The notes under the pieces were generated by a model. It had not been told where the DNA came from and made no database searches. It saw only the letters and a program-made list of their open reading frames with translations. Positions 1 through 7,200 of a DNA stretch of 9,134 nucleotides are shown here, piece after piece (the stretch's first letter is position 1; each line of letters opens with the position of its first letter). The stretch is from contig CAYFFV010000035.1 in assembly GCA_964342695.1 (NCBI GenBank), positions 1 through 9,134 on the forward strand, given 5' to 3'. The stretch comes from CAYFFV01 sp964342695. Its GTDB lineage: Bacteria; Acidobacteriota; Vicinamibacteria; Vicinamibacterales; UBA8438. The position numbers and the translations under genes were made by a program.

Positions 1-35
1 CGGCCGCTTTCTCGTACAGCGGAGGTTCGATGTGA
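1..35 (+). CDS. Possible C-terminal end of an upstream gene (partial)
   Basis: Reading from base 3, the frame gives AAFSYSGGSM and then stops at TGA (33-35). That TGA overlaps the GTG start of the next gene as GTGA (32-35), the usual arrangement of translationally coupled operon genes. Only about ten codons are visible, so no function can be assigned. The other two forward frames are also open across this short stretch, so the case rests only on the GTGA overlap. If real, the operon begins upstream of the window. Confidence 0.3.
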   Translation, partial: AAFSYSGGSM

Positions 36-2137
36 TCAAAAAGACAGTCTTTTTTGCACTGGTTATCACTTTGGTCTCAGGAGTTTTATTGCAATGGGCT
101 GAGGCTCGCGTCGTGAAAATTGTGATTGAAGAAACCTCTCCATATGCTGGAGGACGAACTTTCGGTGAGGCTGGTTCTTTTGAGCGTGTCGAGGGGACGG
201 CGTATTTTGAAATCGATCCAACCGATCCACAAAACAGTGTTATTGTGAACCTTGACCGTGTTTCGACGAACGCGCAAGGCTTTGTCGAATTTAGTGCTCC
301 CTTCTTCTTAATTAAACCTGTGGATTTATCTCTTGGTAATCACAAGTTGCTTTATGGCATTAACAACCGGGGAAATGCGATCGAGTTGGGGTTCCAGACA
401 TTTCCTCGAGTGGCTAGAGGAGAAGAAGAGAATCTAGGGGACGGATTATTTTTTCGGTTAGGGTACAGCTTTGTTGACGCAGGCTGGGCAGGTGATATCA
501 CAACGACAGAGACGCGACTTGGCGCCAATCTTCCTGTTGCTGTCCAACCAGATGGAAGTCCTATCGTGGCGCGAATCAGGATTCAATATCCATCCGACCC
601 AACAAGAAGAGCATCGGTTGACACGGATAGTAACCGAATTGATGGATATACTTTGCCCCTAAAAGGAAATGATCGTTTCGTTAGTTATGAAACAGCTGAT
701 GTCGACACTCGCAACTCTGTGCTGACTGAGCGGGATGAAATTGAAGGCTTAGGTAGTCCTGTTCCAAGTGATGAGTGGGCTTTTGGAAGTTGTCCCACAG
801 GGGAATTGTCCCTTGAGCGTACAACGACGGACATTTGTCTGTTTAACGGCTTTCATCACGACAAAATCTACGAATTAACCTATCCGGCACAAGATCCTTG
901 GGTTATGGGACTTGGTTATGCTGTTACTCGGGATCTCGCATCATTTCTGCGCTATCAGACAGCAGACGACTTGGGAAATCCCAATCCATTAGCTACTAGC
1001 CAGGATGTTGTTGCCATTAGGCGCGTATACGGACTCGGTATTTCTTCAACTGGGATGTACATGCGCGACTTTCTGTACCTCGGTTTCAATGCAGATGAGT
1101 CCCACCAGCAGGTGTTTGATGCGGTACGAATACATATTCCAGGATCACATAGATTGTTCGCCAATGTTGAGTTTGCCGATCCTAATATCTATTCCCGTCA
1201 AGATAGAACTACCGACTTTACTTCTCAGTCGTATCCACCTTTAACTTATGCAGTAACCACGGATCCTGTATCAGGAATAGAGGATGGAATACTGAAAAGA
1301 CCTGCCACGGATCCACGAGTCTTTCATATCGATACGAGTAATGAGTTTTGGCAGATGAAGGCCTCGCTCAACGTTCATGATGGGCACGGAAATGCCGTTC
1401 CTATCCCTGAGACAGTGCGGTTGTATCTATTGGCGAGTCACCCTCATGGTGGTGCGTCTGGTGTTGGGTACATTCCGACCGATCGAGGAGCATGTAAATA
1501 CGTTTCAAACACTAATAGTAGTGCTGCTCCGGTTATGCGCGCATTACTCGTAGCGCTCGATGAATGGGTTGATGGGGATATCGAACCGCCACCGACAAAT
1601 TACCCTGACGTGCGACGAGGTACTTTGGCTAGTGTTGACGAGACATCGCGGATGTTTCCAAAAATTCCCGGTGTTAGTTACCCGACGACTGTAAATGGGC
1701 TTGCTTTACTTGATTTTGGGCCAACATTTTCTTCTCGTGGCGGGCGGCAGACCGTGCTTCCTCCAAAACGTGGCAGTCAGTACCAAGTTCTCGTTCCCAC
1801 GATTGATCGCGATGGTCATGATGTTGCAGGTATTCGTACAGTTGATATTGCTGTTCCAGTTGGCACAAATACTGGATGGAATCTCTATCAGGAAGGACCT
1901 CGCACGAAAGATCTGTGCGCTCTAACAGGTTCGTTCTTTCCGTTTGCAGAAACTCGTTCCGAGCGGATCGAAAATGGAGATCCAAGACTTTCGTTAGAAG
2001 AGCGTTACCATGATCACGAAGGCTTTGTAGACGCTGTAAGGAAGGCGGCCAAAGCTTCTGTCAGTAAACGCTTGTTGCTTCAAGAGGATGCCGATATCCT
2101 CATTCGCATGGCTGAAGTCAGCGATATTCTTCATTAG
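32..2137 (+). CDS. Secreted alpha/beta-hydrolase-domain protein (Abhydrolase_10-type), function unknown
   Basis: Large (701 aa) exported protein of the 'alpha/beta hydrolase domain-containing' family. The start is GTG at 32 with GGAGG at 21-25 (6-nt spacing); the ATG at 30 runs straight into TGA and cannot be used. Residues 1-25 form a signal peptide (KK, hydrophobic core, AEA cleavage site). Family landmarks I recognise are the stretch around YPAQDPWVMGLGYAVTRDLA, the nucleophile elbow GLGISSTG with Ser338, the following FLYLGFNADE, and the C-terminal RYHDHEGFVDAVRKAA, where His660 or His662 is the likely catalytic histidine. The usual LLLxEDAD ending is present, so it looks full length. The elbow reads GISSTG where I expect roughly GxSQSGR. 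The family probably hydrolyses esters or similar bonds, but the substrate is unknown. It is the first full gene of the cluster, 37 bp before the propeller gene. Confidence 0.85.
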   Translation: MIKKTVFFALVITLVSGVLLQWAEARVVKIVIEETSPYAGGRTFGEAGSFERVEGTAYFEIDPTDPQNSVIVNLDRVSTNAQGFVEFSAPFFLIKPVDLSLGNHKLLYGINNRGNAIELGFQTFPRVARGEEENLGDGLFFRLGYSFVDAGWAGDITTTETRLGANLPVAVQPDGSPIVARIRIQYPSDPTRRASVDTDSNRIDGYTLPLKGNDRFVSYETADVDTRNSVLTERDEIEGLGSPVPSDEWAFGSCPTGELSLERTTTDICLFNGFHHDKIYELTYPAQDPWVMGLGYAVTRDLASFLRYQTADDLGNPNPLATSQDVVAIRRVYGLGISSTGMYMRDFLYLGFNADESHQQVFDAVRIHIPGSHRLFANVEFADPNIYSRQDRTTDFTSQSYPPLTYAVTTDPVSGIEDGILKRPATDPRVFHIDTSNEFWQMKASLNVHDGHGNAVPIPETVRLYLLASHPHGGASGVGYIPTDRGACKYVSNTNSSAAPVMRALLVALDEWVDGDIEPPPTNYPDVRRGTLASVDETSRMFPKIPGVSYPTTVNGLALLDFGPTFSSRGGRQTVLPPKRGSQYQVLVPTIDRDGHDVAGIRTVDIAVPVGTNTGWNLYQEGPRTKDLCALTGSFFPFAETRSERIENGDPRLSLEERYHDHEGFVDAVRKAAKASVSKRLLLQEDADILIRMAEVSDILH

Positions 2138-2162
2138 AAACTGATTTGTGGTGAGATAGATA

Positions 2163-2166
2163 GAGG
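2163..2166 (+). promoter_or_regulatory. Ribosome binding site deciding the propeller gene start
   Basis: GAGG lies 8 nt before ATG 2175 and 5 nt before TTG 2172. Spacing and codon preference both favour the ATG. Confidence 0.5.
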
Positions 2167-2174
2167 TAAATTTG

Positions 2175-3545
2175 ATGAACAATGTTGACAGGATGATAAC
2201 TCAAGCATGTATGTGTCTCGGAGTAATAATGTTACTTGTTTGGGTGACGCCCCCATTGAATGCTGAGGATTGGCGCCAGTTTCGAGGTGCCGATAGACTT
2301 GCAATTTGGAATGAAACCGGGATTATCGAAGACTTTCCGGACAATGGGTTGAAGACGGTATGGAGAGTTCCAATCAATTCCGGTTTTTCAGGTCCTGCCG
2401 TTTCTGATGGACGGGTTTTTGTAACTGATTGGAGAGAAGATCCAGAATCGAGGACAATGGATGGCACGGAGCGTATTCTTGCGCTCGATGAAAATACTGG
2501 TGAACTGCTTTGGAGCTATGAGTGGGGAACTACCTATAGGGCTCTGTTGCTGTCGTACGCAGGTGGACCGATGGCAACTCCGACGGTCGATGGCAATAGG
2601 GTTTATGCCTTAGGCGCGACTGGTTTGCTTTGGTGTCTGGATGTGGAAAGTGGAGAAGTTGTTTGGCATCGAAATTTTCTTGCAGAGTACGATGCTAGTC
2701 TCCCTCCATGGGGAACTCCGAGTGCGCCTCTGGTGGATGGAGAACGGTTGATCACTGTTGTAGGCGGTGAGCCTGATGCCCTTGTAGTTGCTTTTGATAA
2801 GCACACCGGGAATGAAATTTGGCGTGCGTTAGAGGTGGCTGGTGGAAGTTCTAGTCACCCGATTATTTATGAGGCCGGCGGGGTTCGGCAGCTAATTATT
2901 TGGCATACAGCTGCCTTGGCTTCTCTAAATCCTGACACGGGTGAAACGTACTGGGAAGAACCATGGGAGGTTGGGGCCAGTATGAATGTTGTAACCCCTG
3001 TAAAAGTTGATAACTACCTTTTTGTTAGTCAGTTTTACAATGGCTCACTGATGATGCGACTTAATACCGATCGTCCAGAAGCTACTCTGATGTGGAAGGG
3101 AACCAGCCGCAGTGAGATGCCTGGCGAGACGGAAGGATTGCATGCAGTCATTACCCCGCCACAGATTGTTGACGAGCACATTTACGGTGTTGACAGTTAT
3201 GGAGAGTTGCGTGGGCTTAATGCTGAAACTGGGGAGCGATTATGGATGAGTCCAGATATGACTCCCCAAGCGCGCTGGGGTGGTGCGTTCATTGTGCAAA
3301 ATGGTGATCGTTATTTTGTAAATAATGATGACGGTGATTTGATTATTGCGAAATTTACGCCGCAAGGGTATGTAGAAATTGATCGGACTAAACTAATTGA
3401 CGCCACCTATAATGCAGGGTTTGGTCCTCGCAAAAGACATGAACGTCTAGTAAATTGGGCACACCCAGCCTATGCAAATAGGCATATCTTGCACAGAAAT
3501 GTGCACGAAATTATCCGAGTGTCATTATCAGCTGAGGACTATTAG
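2175..3545 (+). CDS. Secreted PQQ-like beta-propeller repeat protein
   Basis: 456-aa exported beta-propeller. I chose ATG 2175 because GAGG (2163-2166) lies 8 nt upstream; a TTG one codon earlier (2172) is possible but less likely. Residues 1-30 look like a signal peptide ending LNA before EDW. The mature protein opens with DWRQFRGADR, typical of PQQ-like proteins of this kind. It then shows repeated blade signatures of the A-x-D-x-x-T-G-E-x-x-W type near residues 99-113 (ALDENTGELLW), 150-164 (CLDVESGEVVW), 202-216 (AFDKHTGNEIW) and 343-357 (GLNAETGERLW), with degenerate copies between, enough for a seven- or eight-bladed propeller. There is no CxxCH haem motif, so it is not a quinohaemoprotein. 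It may be a non-enzymatic scaffold of the BamB kind or a periplasmic PQQ dehydrogenase; the sequence does not decide. A 111-bp gap follows. Confidence 0.85.
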   Translation: MNNVDRMITQACMCLGVIMLLVWVTPPLNAEDWRQFRGADRLAIWNETGIIEDFPDNGLKTVWRVPINSGFSGPAVSDGRVFVTDWREDPESRTMDGTERILALDENTGELLWSYEWGTTYRALLLSYAGGPMATPTVDGNRVYALGATGLLWCLDVESGEVVWHRNFLAEYDASLPPWGTPSAPLVDGERLITVVGGEPDALVVAFDKHTGNEIWRALEVAGGSSSHPIIYEAGGVRQLIIWHTAALASLNPDTGETYWEEPWEVGASMNVVTPVKVDNYLFVSQFYNGSLMMRLNTDRPEATLMWKGTSRSEMPGETEGLHAVITPPQIVDEHIYGVDSYGELRGLNAETGERLWMSPDMTPQARWGGAFIVQNGDRYFVNNDDGDLIIAKFTPQGYVEIDRTKLIDATYNAGFGPRKRHERLVNWAHPAYANRHILHRNVHEIIRVSLSAEDY

Positions 3546-3563
3546 ATTTAACGTGCACGATAT
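3501..3563. repeat. Pair of GTGCACGA-type repeats flanking the propeller gene stop
   Basis: GTGCACGAAAT (3501-3511, inside the end of the propeller gene) and GTGCACGATAT (3553-3563, just after its stop) match at 10 of 11 positions, 52 bp apart. The second copy is centred on the 8-bp palindrome CGTGCACG (3552-3559). Such spaced palindromic repeats could be regulator sites for the P450 subcluster. With so few bases, coincidence is also possible. Confidence 0.2.
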
Positions 3564-3591
3564 GATTTCGTTTTGATTTTCAGAGAAAGAC

Positions 3592-3608
3592 GATTAAAGG
3601 TTTTAATC
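3592..3608. repeat. 7-bp inverted repeat in the P450 leader (possible operator or hairpin)
   Basis: GATTAAA and TTTAATC form a perfect 7-bp inverted repeat around a 3-bp centre (GGT). It sits in the largest intergenic gap of the window, 48 bp before the preferred P450 start. The arms are AT-rich and no uninterrupted T-tract follows, so it is a poor intrinsic terminator and a better candidate for a protein-binding site or weak leader hairpin. If the P450 really began at TTG 3573 this would lie in coding sequence. Confidence 0.35.
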
Positions 3609-3656
3609 TATATTTTCGGTTGTATTCTTCGGTCCCCTAAAGATAAAAGAATTTTC

Positions 3657-5102
3657 ATGACTACTCATGTATCAAATGTTCCATGGTTGTCGGGGGGAAA
3701 TGCTTTACTGGGTCACTCACTTGAGTATGGGAGAGACCCAGTTGCGTTTCTCCAGCGGGGTTATCAGGAACGCGGGAATATTTTTTCATGCAAGCTTGGA
3801 CTACGGAATTTTGTTGTCGCTCTTGGCCCAGAGAATAACAAGATTTTTTTTGATGAAACCGACAAGCGCTTATCTATTCGAGAGGGATATCCGTTCTTTC
3901 TGAAAATGTTCCAGAAGGAGTTTTATTTTTTTGCTCCGTACGAGGATTATCTGAAGCAACGTGGAATGGTTCGACCGTGGTTTAAGTCTGAGGCGATGCG
4001 CTCTTATGTAGCATTAATGGTCGAAGAGACCGAAGAATTATTTAATCAACTCGGTGATGAGGGTGTGTGTGATTTAATTCCTACCTTGGGGCCGTTAGTA
4101 ATGAATATAGCGGCACATGCGTTTCTTGGACGTGATTTTCGGCGCAAACTAGATGATGGGTTTTTTAATCGATTTCGAGATTTCTCTGGTGGCATGGAAG
4201 TCGTCTGGCCTGTTTGGCTTCCGCTGCCACATTTGCGAAGAAGTCAGAAGGCTCGCAGGCTTCTCGATTTAGAGCTTGCCAACTGGATTAAGTATCGGCG
4301 AGATTGTCCTGTTGATCCCCCTGATTTTTTTCAGAATTTAATTGAGTCTACCCTGCCTGATGGATCGACTGTTGATCAAGAACTCGCAATTAATATCATT
4401 TTGTTATTGGTATGGGCGGGTCACGAGACAACCTCCGGACAAATTGCCTGGTGTCTCATCGATTTGTTACAGCATCGGAGCTACTTGGATGAAATGTATG
4501 AAGAAACCGGGGTAGTGATGCGAGATGCTTCCTTTAAGGAAATCAATTGGAATGCTGTCACCATGCTGAAGAAAACTGAATGGGCGGTGAAGGAAAGTGA
4601 ACGATTGCATCCTGTTGCTTATGTAATGATGCGAAAGGTTAGTGAAGACCTTATTCTGAGTGGACATACGATTCAAAAGGGAACCAATGTGCTGGCCGCC
4701 CCGTGTGTGTCCCATCGTATGCCAGAAGTGTTTTCCGATCCACATGCCTACAATCCTTTGCGTTTTGGTCCAGATAGCCCAGAAGGAAGCACAGATGTGA
4801 ATCGTCTGATCGGATTTGGTGGTGGGATTCATCGTTGTCTTGGTGTGAATTTTGCGCGTCTTGAGATGAAAATGATCCTTGCCATGCTTGTAGACCACTA
4901 TGATATGGAATTACTTGATAAGCCTGAACCTATCAGCGGAACTCTTACGCAGTGGCCAAAAGAGCCGGCACGTGTGCGCTATCGTAGGCGTCATCGCGAT
5001 CAGTCGAGAGTTGGTTTCTCTGTGACTCGACAAAAGATGAGTCCAGATATTTCGGAGGAAAAAAAGAATGTTACGGAAGGAACTTGTCCAGTTGAACATT
5101 AG
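3657..5102 (+). CDS. Cytochrome P450, CYP51-like
   Basis: Haem-thiolate monooxygenase of 481 aa from ATG 3657. The same frame opens at TTG 3573 (+28 aa), but CYP51-type homology begins just after Met 3657 (VPWLSGG, LLGHSLEYGRDPVAFLQR). Neither start has a strong Shine-Dalgarno. P450 landmarks are the I-helix AGHETTSG (254-261), the ExxR motif of helix K (E313-R316, ESERLHP), the PxRF-like NPLRF, and the haem loop FGGGIHRCLG with ligand Cys394. CYP51-like traits are YPF in the B-C region, AGH at the I-helix and the ending PARVRYRRR. However, the residue after AGH is Glu, where CYP51s have His (AGHHTSSG), so sterol 14-demethylase activity should not be assumed. About 36 extra residues follow the normal end, the last 12 codons overlapping the next gene. 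There is no membrane anchor, so it is probably soluble. It needs a ferredoxin or reductase not found here. Confidence 0.88.
   Translation: MTTHVSNVPWLSGGNALLGHSLEYGRDPVAFLQRGYQERGNIFSCKLGLRNFVVALGPENNKIFFDETDKRLSIREGYPFFLKMFQKEFYFFAPYEDYLKQRGMVRPWFKSEAMRSYVALMVEETEELFNQLGDEGVCDLIPTLGPLVMNIAAHAFLGRDFRRKLDDGFFNRFRDFSGGMEVVWPVWLPLPHLRRSQKARRLLDLELANWIKYRRDCPVDPPDFFQNLIESTLPDGSTVDQELAINIILLLVWAGHETTSGQIAWCLIDLLQHRSYLDEMYEETGVVMRDASFKEINWNAVTMLKKTEWAVKESERLHPVAYVMMRKVSEDLILSGHTIQKGTNVLAAPCVSHRMPEVFSDPHAYNPLRFGPDSPEGSTDVNRLIGFGGGIHRCLGVNFARLEMKMILAMLVDHYDMELLDKPEPISGTLTQWPKEPARVRYRRRHRDQSRVGFSVTRQKMSPDISEEKKNVTEGTCPVEH
5054..5058 (+). promoter_or_regulatory. Ribosome binding site of the SMP-30 gene, inside the P450 coding sequence
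   Basis: GGAGG lies 9 nt before ATG 5068 and within the P450 reading frame. Ribosomes finishing the P450 pass over this site, which suggests translational coupling of the two genes. Confidence 0.65.
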
Positions 5103-6147
5103 ATTAGCGGCCGCCTTTGTTTTGTCAATAGGCCTGCTTGTTCTAGGTGTGACTTCAGGATGTGTCGAGGCTTCTCCTTCGAAAAAAATTAAAGAGATCA
5201 TTTTAAATGAACCTATTCCCGCTGGTGATGGGGCAGTCTTACACGCAGATCCTCGATTTGAATTAATTATTTCTCCGGATGTAAAAATTGAGAAACTTGC
5301 CGATGGTTTTAATTTTACTGAGGGGCCAGTGTGGTCACGTGTTGGATCACGGTTGCTGTTCTCAGATGTGCGCGGGAATACCATTTTTGAATGGTCTGTA
5401 AGCCAAGGCGTGCAATCGTATATCGATCCAGTGTTTGAAGGAGATACAACTGGGTATAGTTCGTACGCATCAAACGGCCTGACACTTGATTCTAGTGGCC
5501 GCCTTATAATGTGTGAACATGGAAATCGAGTGATTTCTCGTGTTGAGGTGGACGGCACTCGCACTACCCTGGTGGCGGATTATCTTGGAATGCGCTTAAA
5601 CGGGCCAAATGATGCTACCTATGATTCTAATGGGTTGCTCTATTTCACAGACCTTGGTTCTGGATTGGAAGGAAGGGATGATTCACCCTTAAGAGAACTT
5701 GATTTCAACGGGATTTATCGTTTAAGTCCTGATGGTAGTTTGGAGTTGCTTTATCGTGATCAACCTCGACCTAACGGGATTGCTTTGTCTCCAGATGAGA
5801 CCACCTTGTACGTGGCGAACTCATCTTTCGAAGAAAAAATGTGGATGGCTTACGATGTTGAAACGGATGGACTTTCTAATCCGCGGGTTTTTTTTGATGT
5901 TAGCGATGAAACAGCAGATGGGCTTGCGGACGGAATGAAGGTTGACTCTAGAGGTAACGTGTTCGCGACAGGTCCGGGTGGTGTGTGGGTGTTTTCCCCT
6001 GAGGGGATACATTTGGGAACAATTATGCCGGATGAGTACCCTGCTAACGTTGCGTGGGGGGACGATGGCCAGACTTTATACATGACTGCGCAGACTGGTC
6101 TCTACCGTGTGCGTTTGATGACGGACGGTCCCATTCCTGGACCTTAA
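5068..6147 (+). CDS. SMP-30/gluconolactonase/LRE-family protein, probable lipoprotein
   Basis: 359-aa calcium-dependent lactonase-type beta-propeller. The N-terminus has a basic start, a hydrophobic segment and VTSGC at 28-32; Cys32 is a plausible lipidation site, although Thr at -3 is not the favoured residue. Family motifs in order are FTEGPVW (Glu85, metal ligand), LNGPND (Asn178, Asn181, active site), YRDQPRPNGIALSPDETTLY (Asn236) and ADGMKVDSRGNVFATGPGGV (Asp288, metal ligand or general base). These match the Glu/Asn/Asp metal site known from SMP-30 and bacterial gluconolactonases, so it should be active as a lactone or ester hydrolase outside the cytoplasm. The natural substrate cannot be read from sequence; next to a P450 and an SDR it may open a lactone made from the pathway substrate. 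It starts inside the P450 gene (35-bp overlap), and 51 bp separate it from the next gene. Confidence 0.88.
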   Translation: MLRKELVQLNIRLAAAFVLSIGLLVLGVTSGCVEASPSKKIKEIILNEPIPAGDGAVLHADPRFELIISPDVKIEKLADGFNFTEGPVWSRVGSRLLFSDVRGNTIFEWSVSQGVQSYIDPVFEGDTTGYSSYASNGLTLDSSGRLIMCEHGNRVISRVEVDGTRTTLVADYLGMRLNGPNDATYDSNGLLYFTDLGSGLEGRDDSPLRELDFNGIYRLSPDGSLELLYRDQPRPNGIALSPDETTLYVANSSFEEKMWMAYDVETDGLSNPRVFFDVSDETADGLADGMKVDSRGNVFATGPGGVWVFSPEGIHLGTIMPDEYPANVAWGDDGQTLYMTAQTGLYRVRLMTDGPIPGP

Positions 6148-6198
6148 GGTCGGTTGTAGTTTCGTATGAAGTTTTTAATAGAAACAGAGGGTTATTAA

Positions 6199-7161
6199 AT
6201 GAATTACCTCAATTTTAGAGTGGTCTTTGTGACTGGAATGTTCTGTTCCGTGTGCATATTAGTTTCTGGACAGGAGCCGGTTCCTCGTACCGCGTGGGGT
6301 GATCCCGATCTCCAGGGACTCTGGATCAATGATGTCGTTACACCTTTGGAACGGCCTCAGACGATTGGGGCTCGGGAAGTGTTAACAGAAGAAGAACTCG
6401 CTGAAGCAATCGAAGCGAACGAACGTCGTCAAATTGATACGGGAGGTCCTAGGCCAGGTGATCCTATTTTATTGTCAGGATATAACCATTTTTGGATTGG
6501 CGAGAGACAAGTGTCTACACAGACGTCACTCGTTATAGATCCCCCCGATGGTCGTGTTCCGTCGCTCACGGATGAGGGGGAAAAATGGAATGCGCTGGCT
6601 TTTGAATCAAGTCAAGGTGTTGGTGCATTAGATGCTTCTCTTCGTCGTAATACCGATGGACCAGAAGGGCGCAGCTTGTGGGAAAGGTGTCTGACTCGAG
6701 GATTGCCGAGACTTCCTGATTTTTATAACAACAACTACTTAATTCTGCAGACTCCTGATCACGTTGCGATTCTTATGGAAATGATTCACGAGGTTCGCGT
6801 GATTCCATTAGACCGAAGTCCTCATCTGTCTCAGCAAGTTCGGCAGTGGTTAGGGGATTCGCGTGGATGGTGGGAAGGCGAAACCTTGGTTGTTGAAACG
6901 ACAAATTTTTCTGACAAAACAAACTTTAAAGGGGCGCGTGAAAATTTGCGATTAGTCGAGCGTTTTACGCGTTCTGAAAGCGGAGCACTGTTATACGAGG
7001 TTACGGTTGATGATTCAACAACATGGACCAGTGATTGGACAGTGAGAATGCCCTTTGGGGTGAGTTCAGGAGATATTTTTGAATATGCATGCCATGAGGG
7101 TAATTATGCGATGACCAATACTCTTGCTGGTGCGCGGGCTGAAGAGGCTGAGCAAAGATAG
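6199..7161 (+). CDS. Secreted protein of unknown function, 'DPDLQGxW' family (copy 1)
   Basis: 320-aa exported protein with GAGGG (6187-6191) 7 nt before ATG 6199. Residues 1-24 form a signal peptide ending near VSG. The mature part starts with PRTAWGDPDLQGLW, followed by TPLERP, a Glu-rich helical stretch (LTEEELAEAIEANERR), TSLVIDPPDGRVP, RCLTRG (Cys164), a YNNNYLILQTPDHV segment (His188), EMIHEVRVIPLD (His197), GDSRGWWEGETLVVETTNF and FEYACHEGNY (Cys298, His299, Glu300). I know the family only as hypothetical proteins, often in multiple copies in Acidobacteriota and some marine Proteobacteria; no activity can be assigned. All motifs from RC onward recur in the copy at 8189, so the two Cys and three His are candidates for a disulphide and an active or metal site. 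It lies 39 bp before the SDR gene. Confidence 0.8.
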   Translation: MNYLNFRVVFVTGMFCSVCILVSGQEPVPRTAWGDPDLQGLWINDVVTPLERPQTIGAREVLTEEELAEAIEANERRQIDTGGPRPGDPILLSGYNHFWIGERQVSTQTSLVIDPPDGRVPSLTDEGEKWNALAFESSQGVGALDASLRRNTDGPEGRSLWERCLTRGLPRLPDFYNNNYLILQTPDHVAILMEMIHEVRVIPLDRSPHLSQQVRQWLGDSRGWWEGETLVVETTNFSDKTNFKGARENLRLVERFTRSESGALLYEVTVDDSTTWTSDWTVRMPFGVSSGDIFEYACHEGNYAMTNTLAGARAEEAEQR

Positions 7162-7184
7162 TTAGGTTTTCGAAGAGAAGAGCT

Positions 7185-7190
7185 GGGAGG
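7185..7190 (+). promoter_or_regulatory. Ribosome binding site deciding the SDR start
   Basis: GGGAGG precedes three in-frame candidate starts: GTG 7195 (4 nt), GTG 7198 (7 nt) and ATG 7201 (10 nt). ATG 7201 is preferred by codon and still within acceptable spacing; GTG 7198 is a real alternative. Confidence 0.5.
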
Positions 7191-7200
7191 AGTCGTGGTG

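Noticed and set aside
1674..1985. 103-codon - strand open frame inside the hydrolase gene
   Set aside because: It is antisense to a conserved C-terminal region, with no ribosome binding site or family features.
2175..3545. Quinohaemoprotein alcohol dehydrogenase assignment for the propeller gene
   Set aside because: There is no CxxCH haem-binding motif and the length (456 aa) is short. Only a PQQ-like propeller call is supported.
4467..4898. 143-codon - strand open frame inside the P450
   Set aside because: It lies opposite the conserved ExxR and haem-loop region of the P450 and resembles no known protein.
5107..5114. NotI-type GCGGCCGC, with CGGCCGC also at the window start, as a cloning junction
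   Set aside because: The internal site lies in an uninterrupted, sensible reading frame (LAAAF of the SMP-30 signal peptide). There is no sign of vector sequence.
4911..5564. 217-codon open frame on the - strand across the P450/SMP-30 junction
   Set aside because: It overlaps two well-supported + strand genes, lacks recognisable motifs and is of low-complexity Ser/Thr/Arg composition. It is a shadow frame.
6140..6151. Perfect palindrome GACCTTAAGGTC over the SMP-30 stop codon as a terminator
   Set aside because: As a hairpin it has only a 4-bp stem with TTAA loop, and no T-tract follows. Probably chance.
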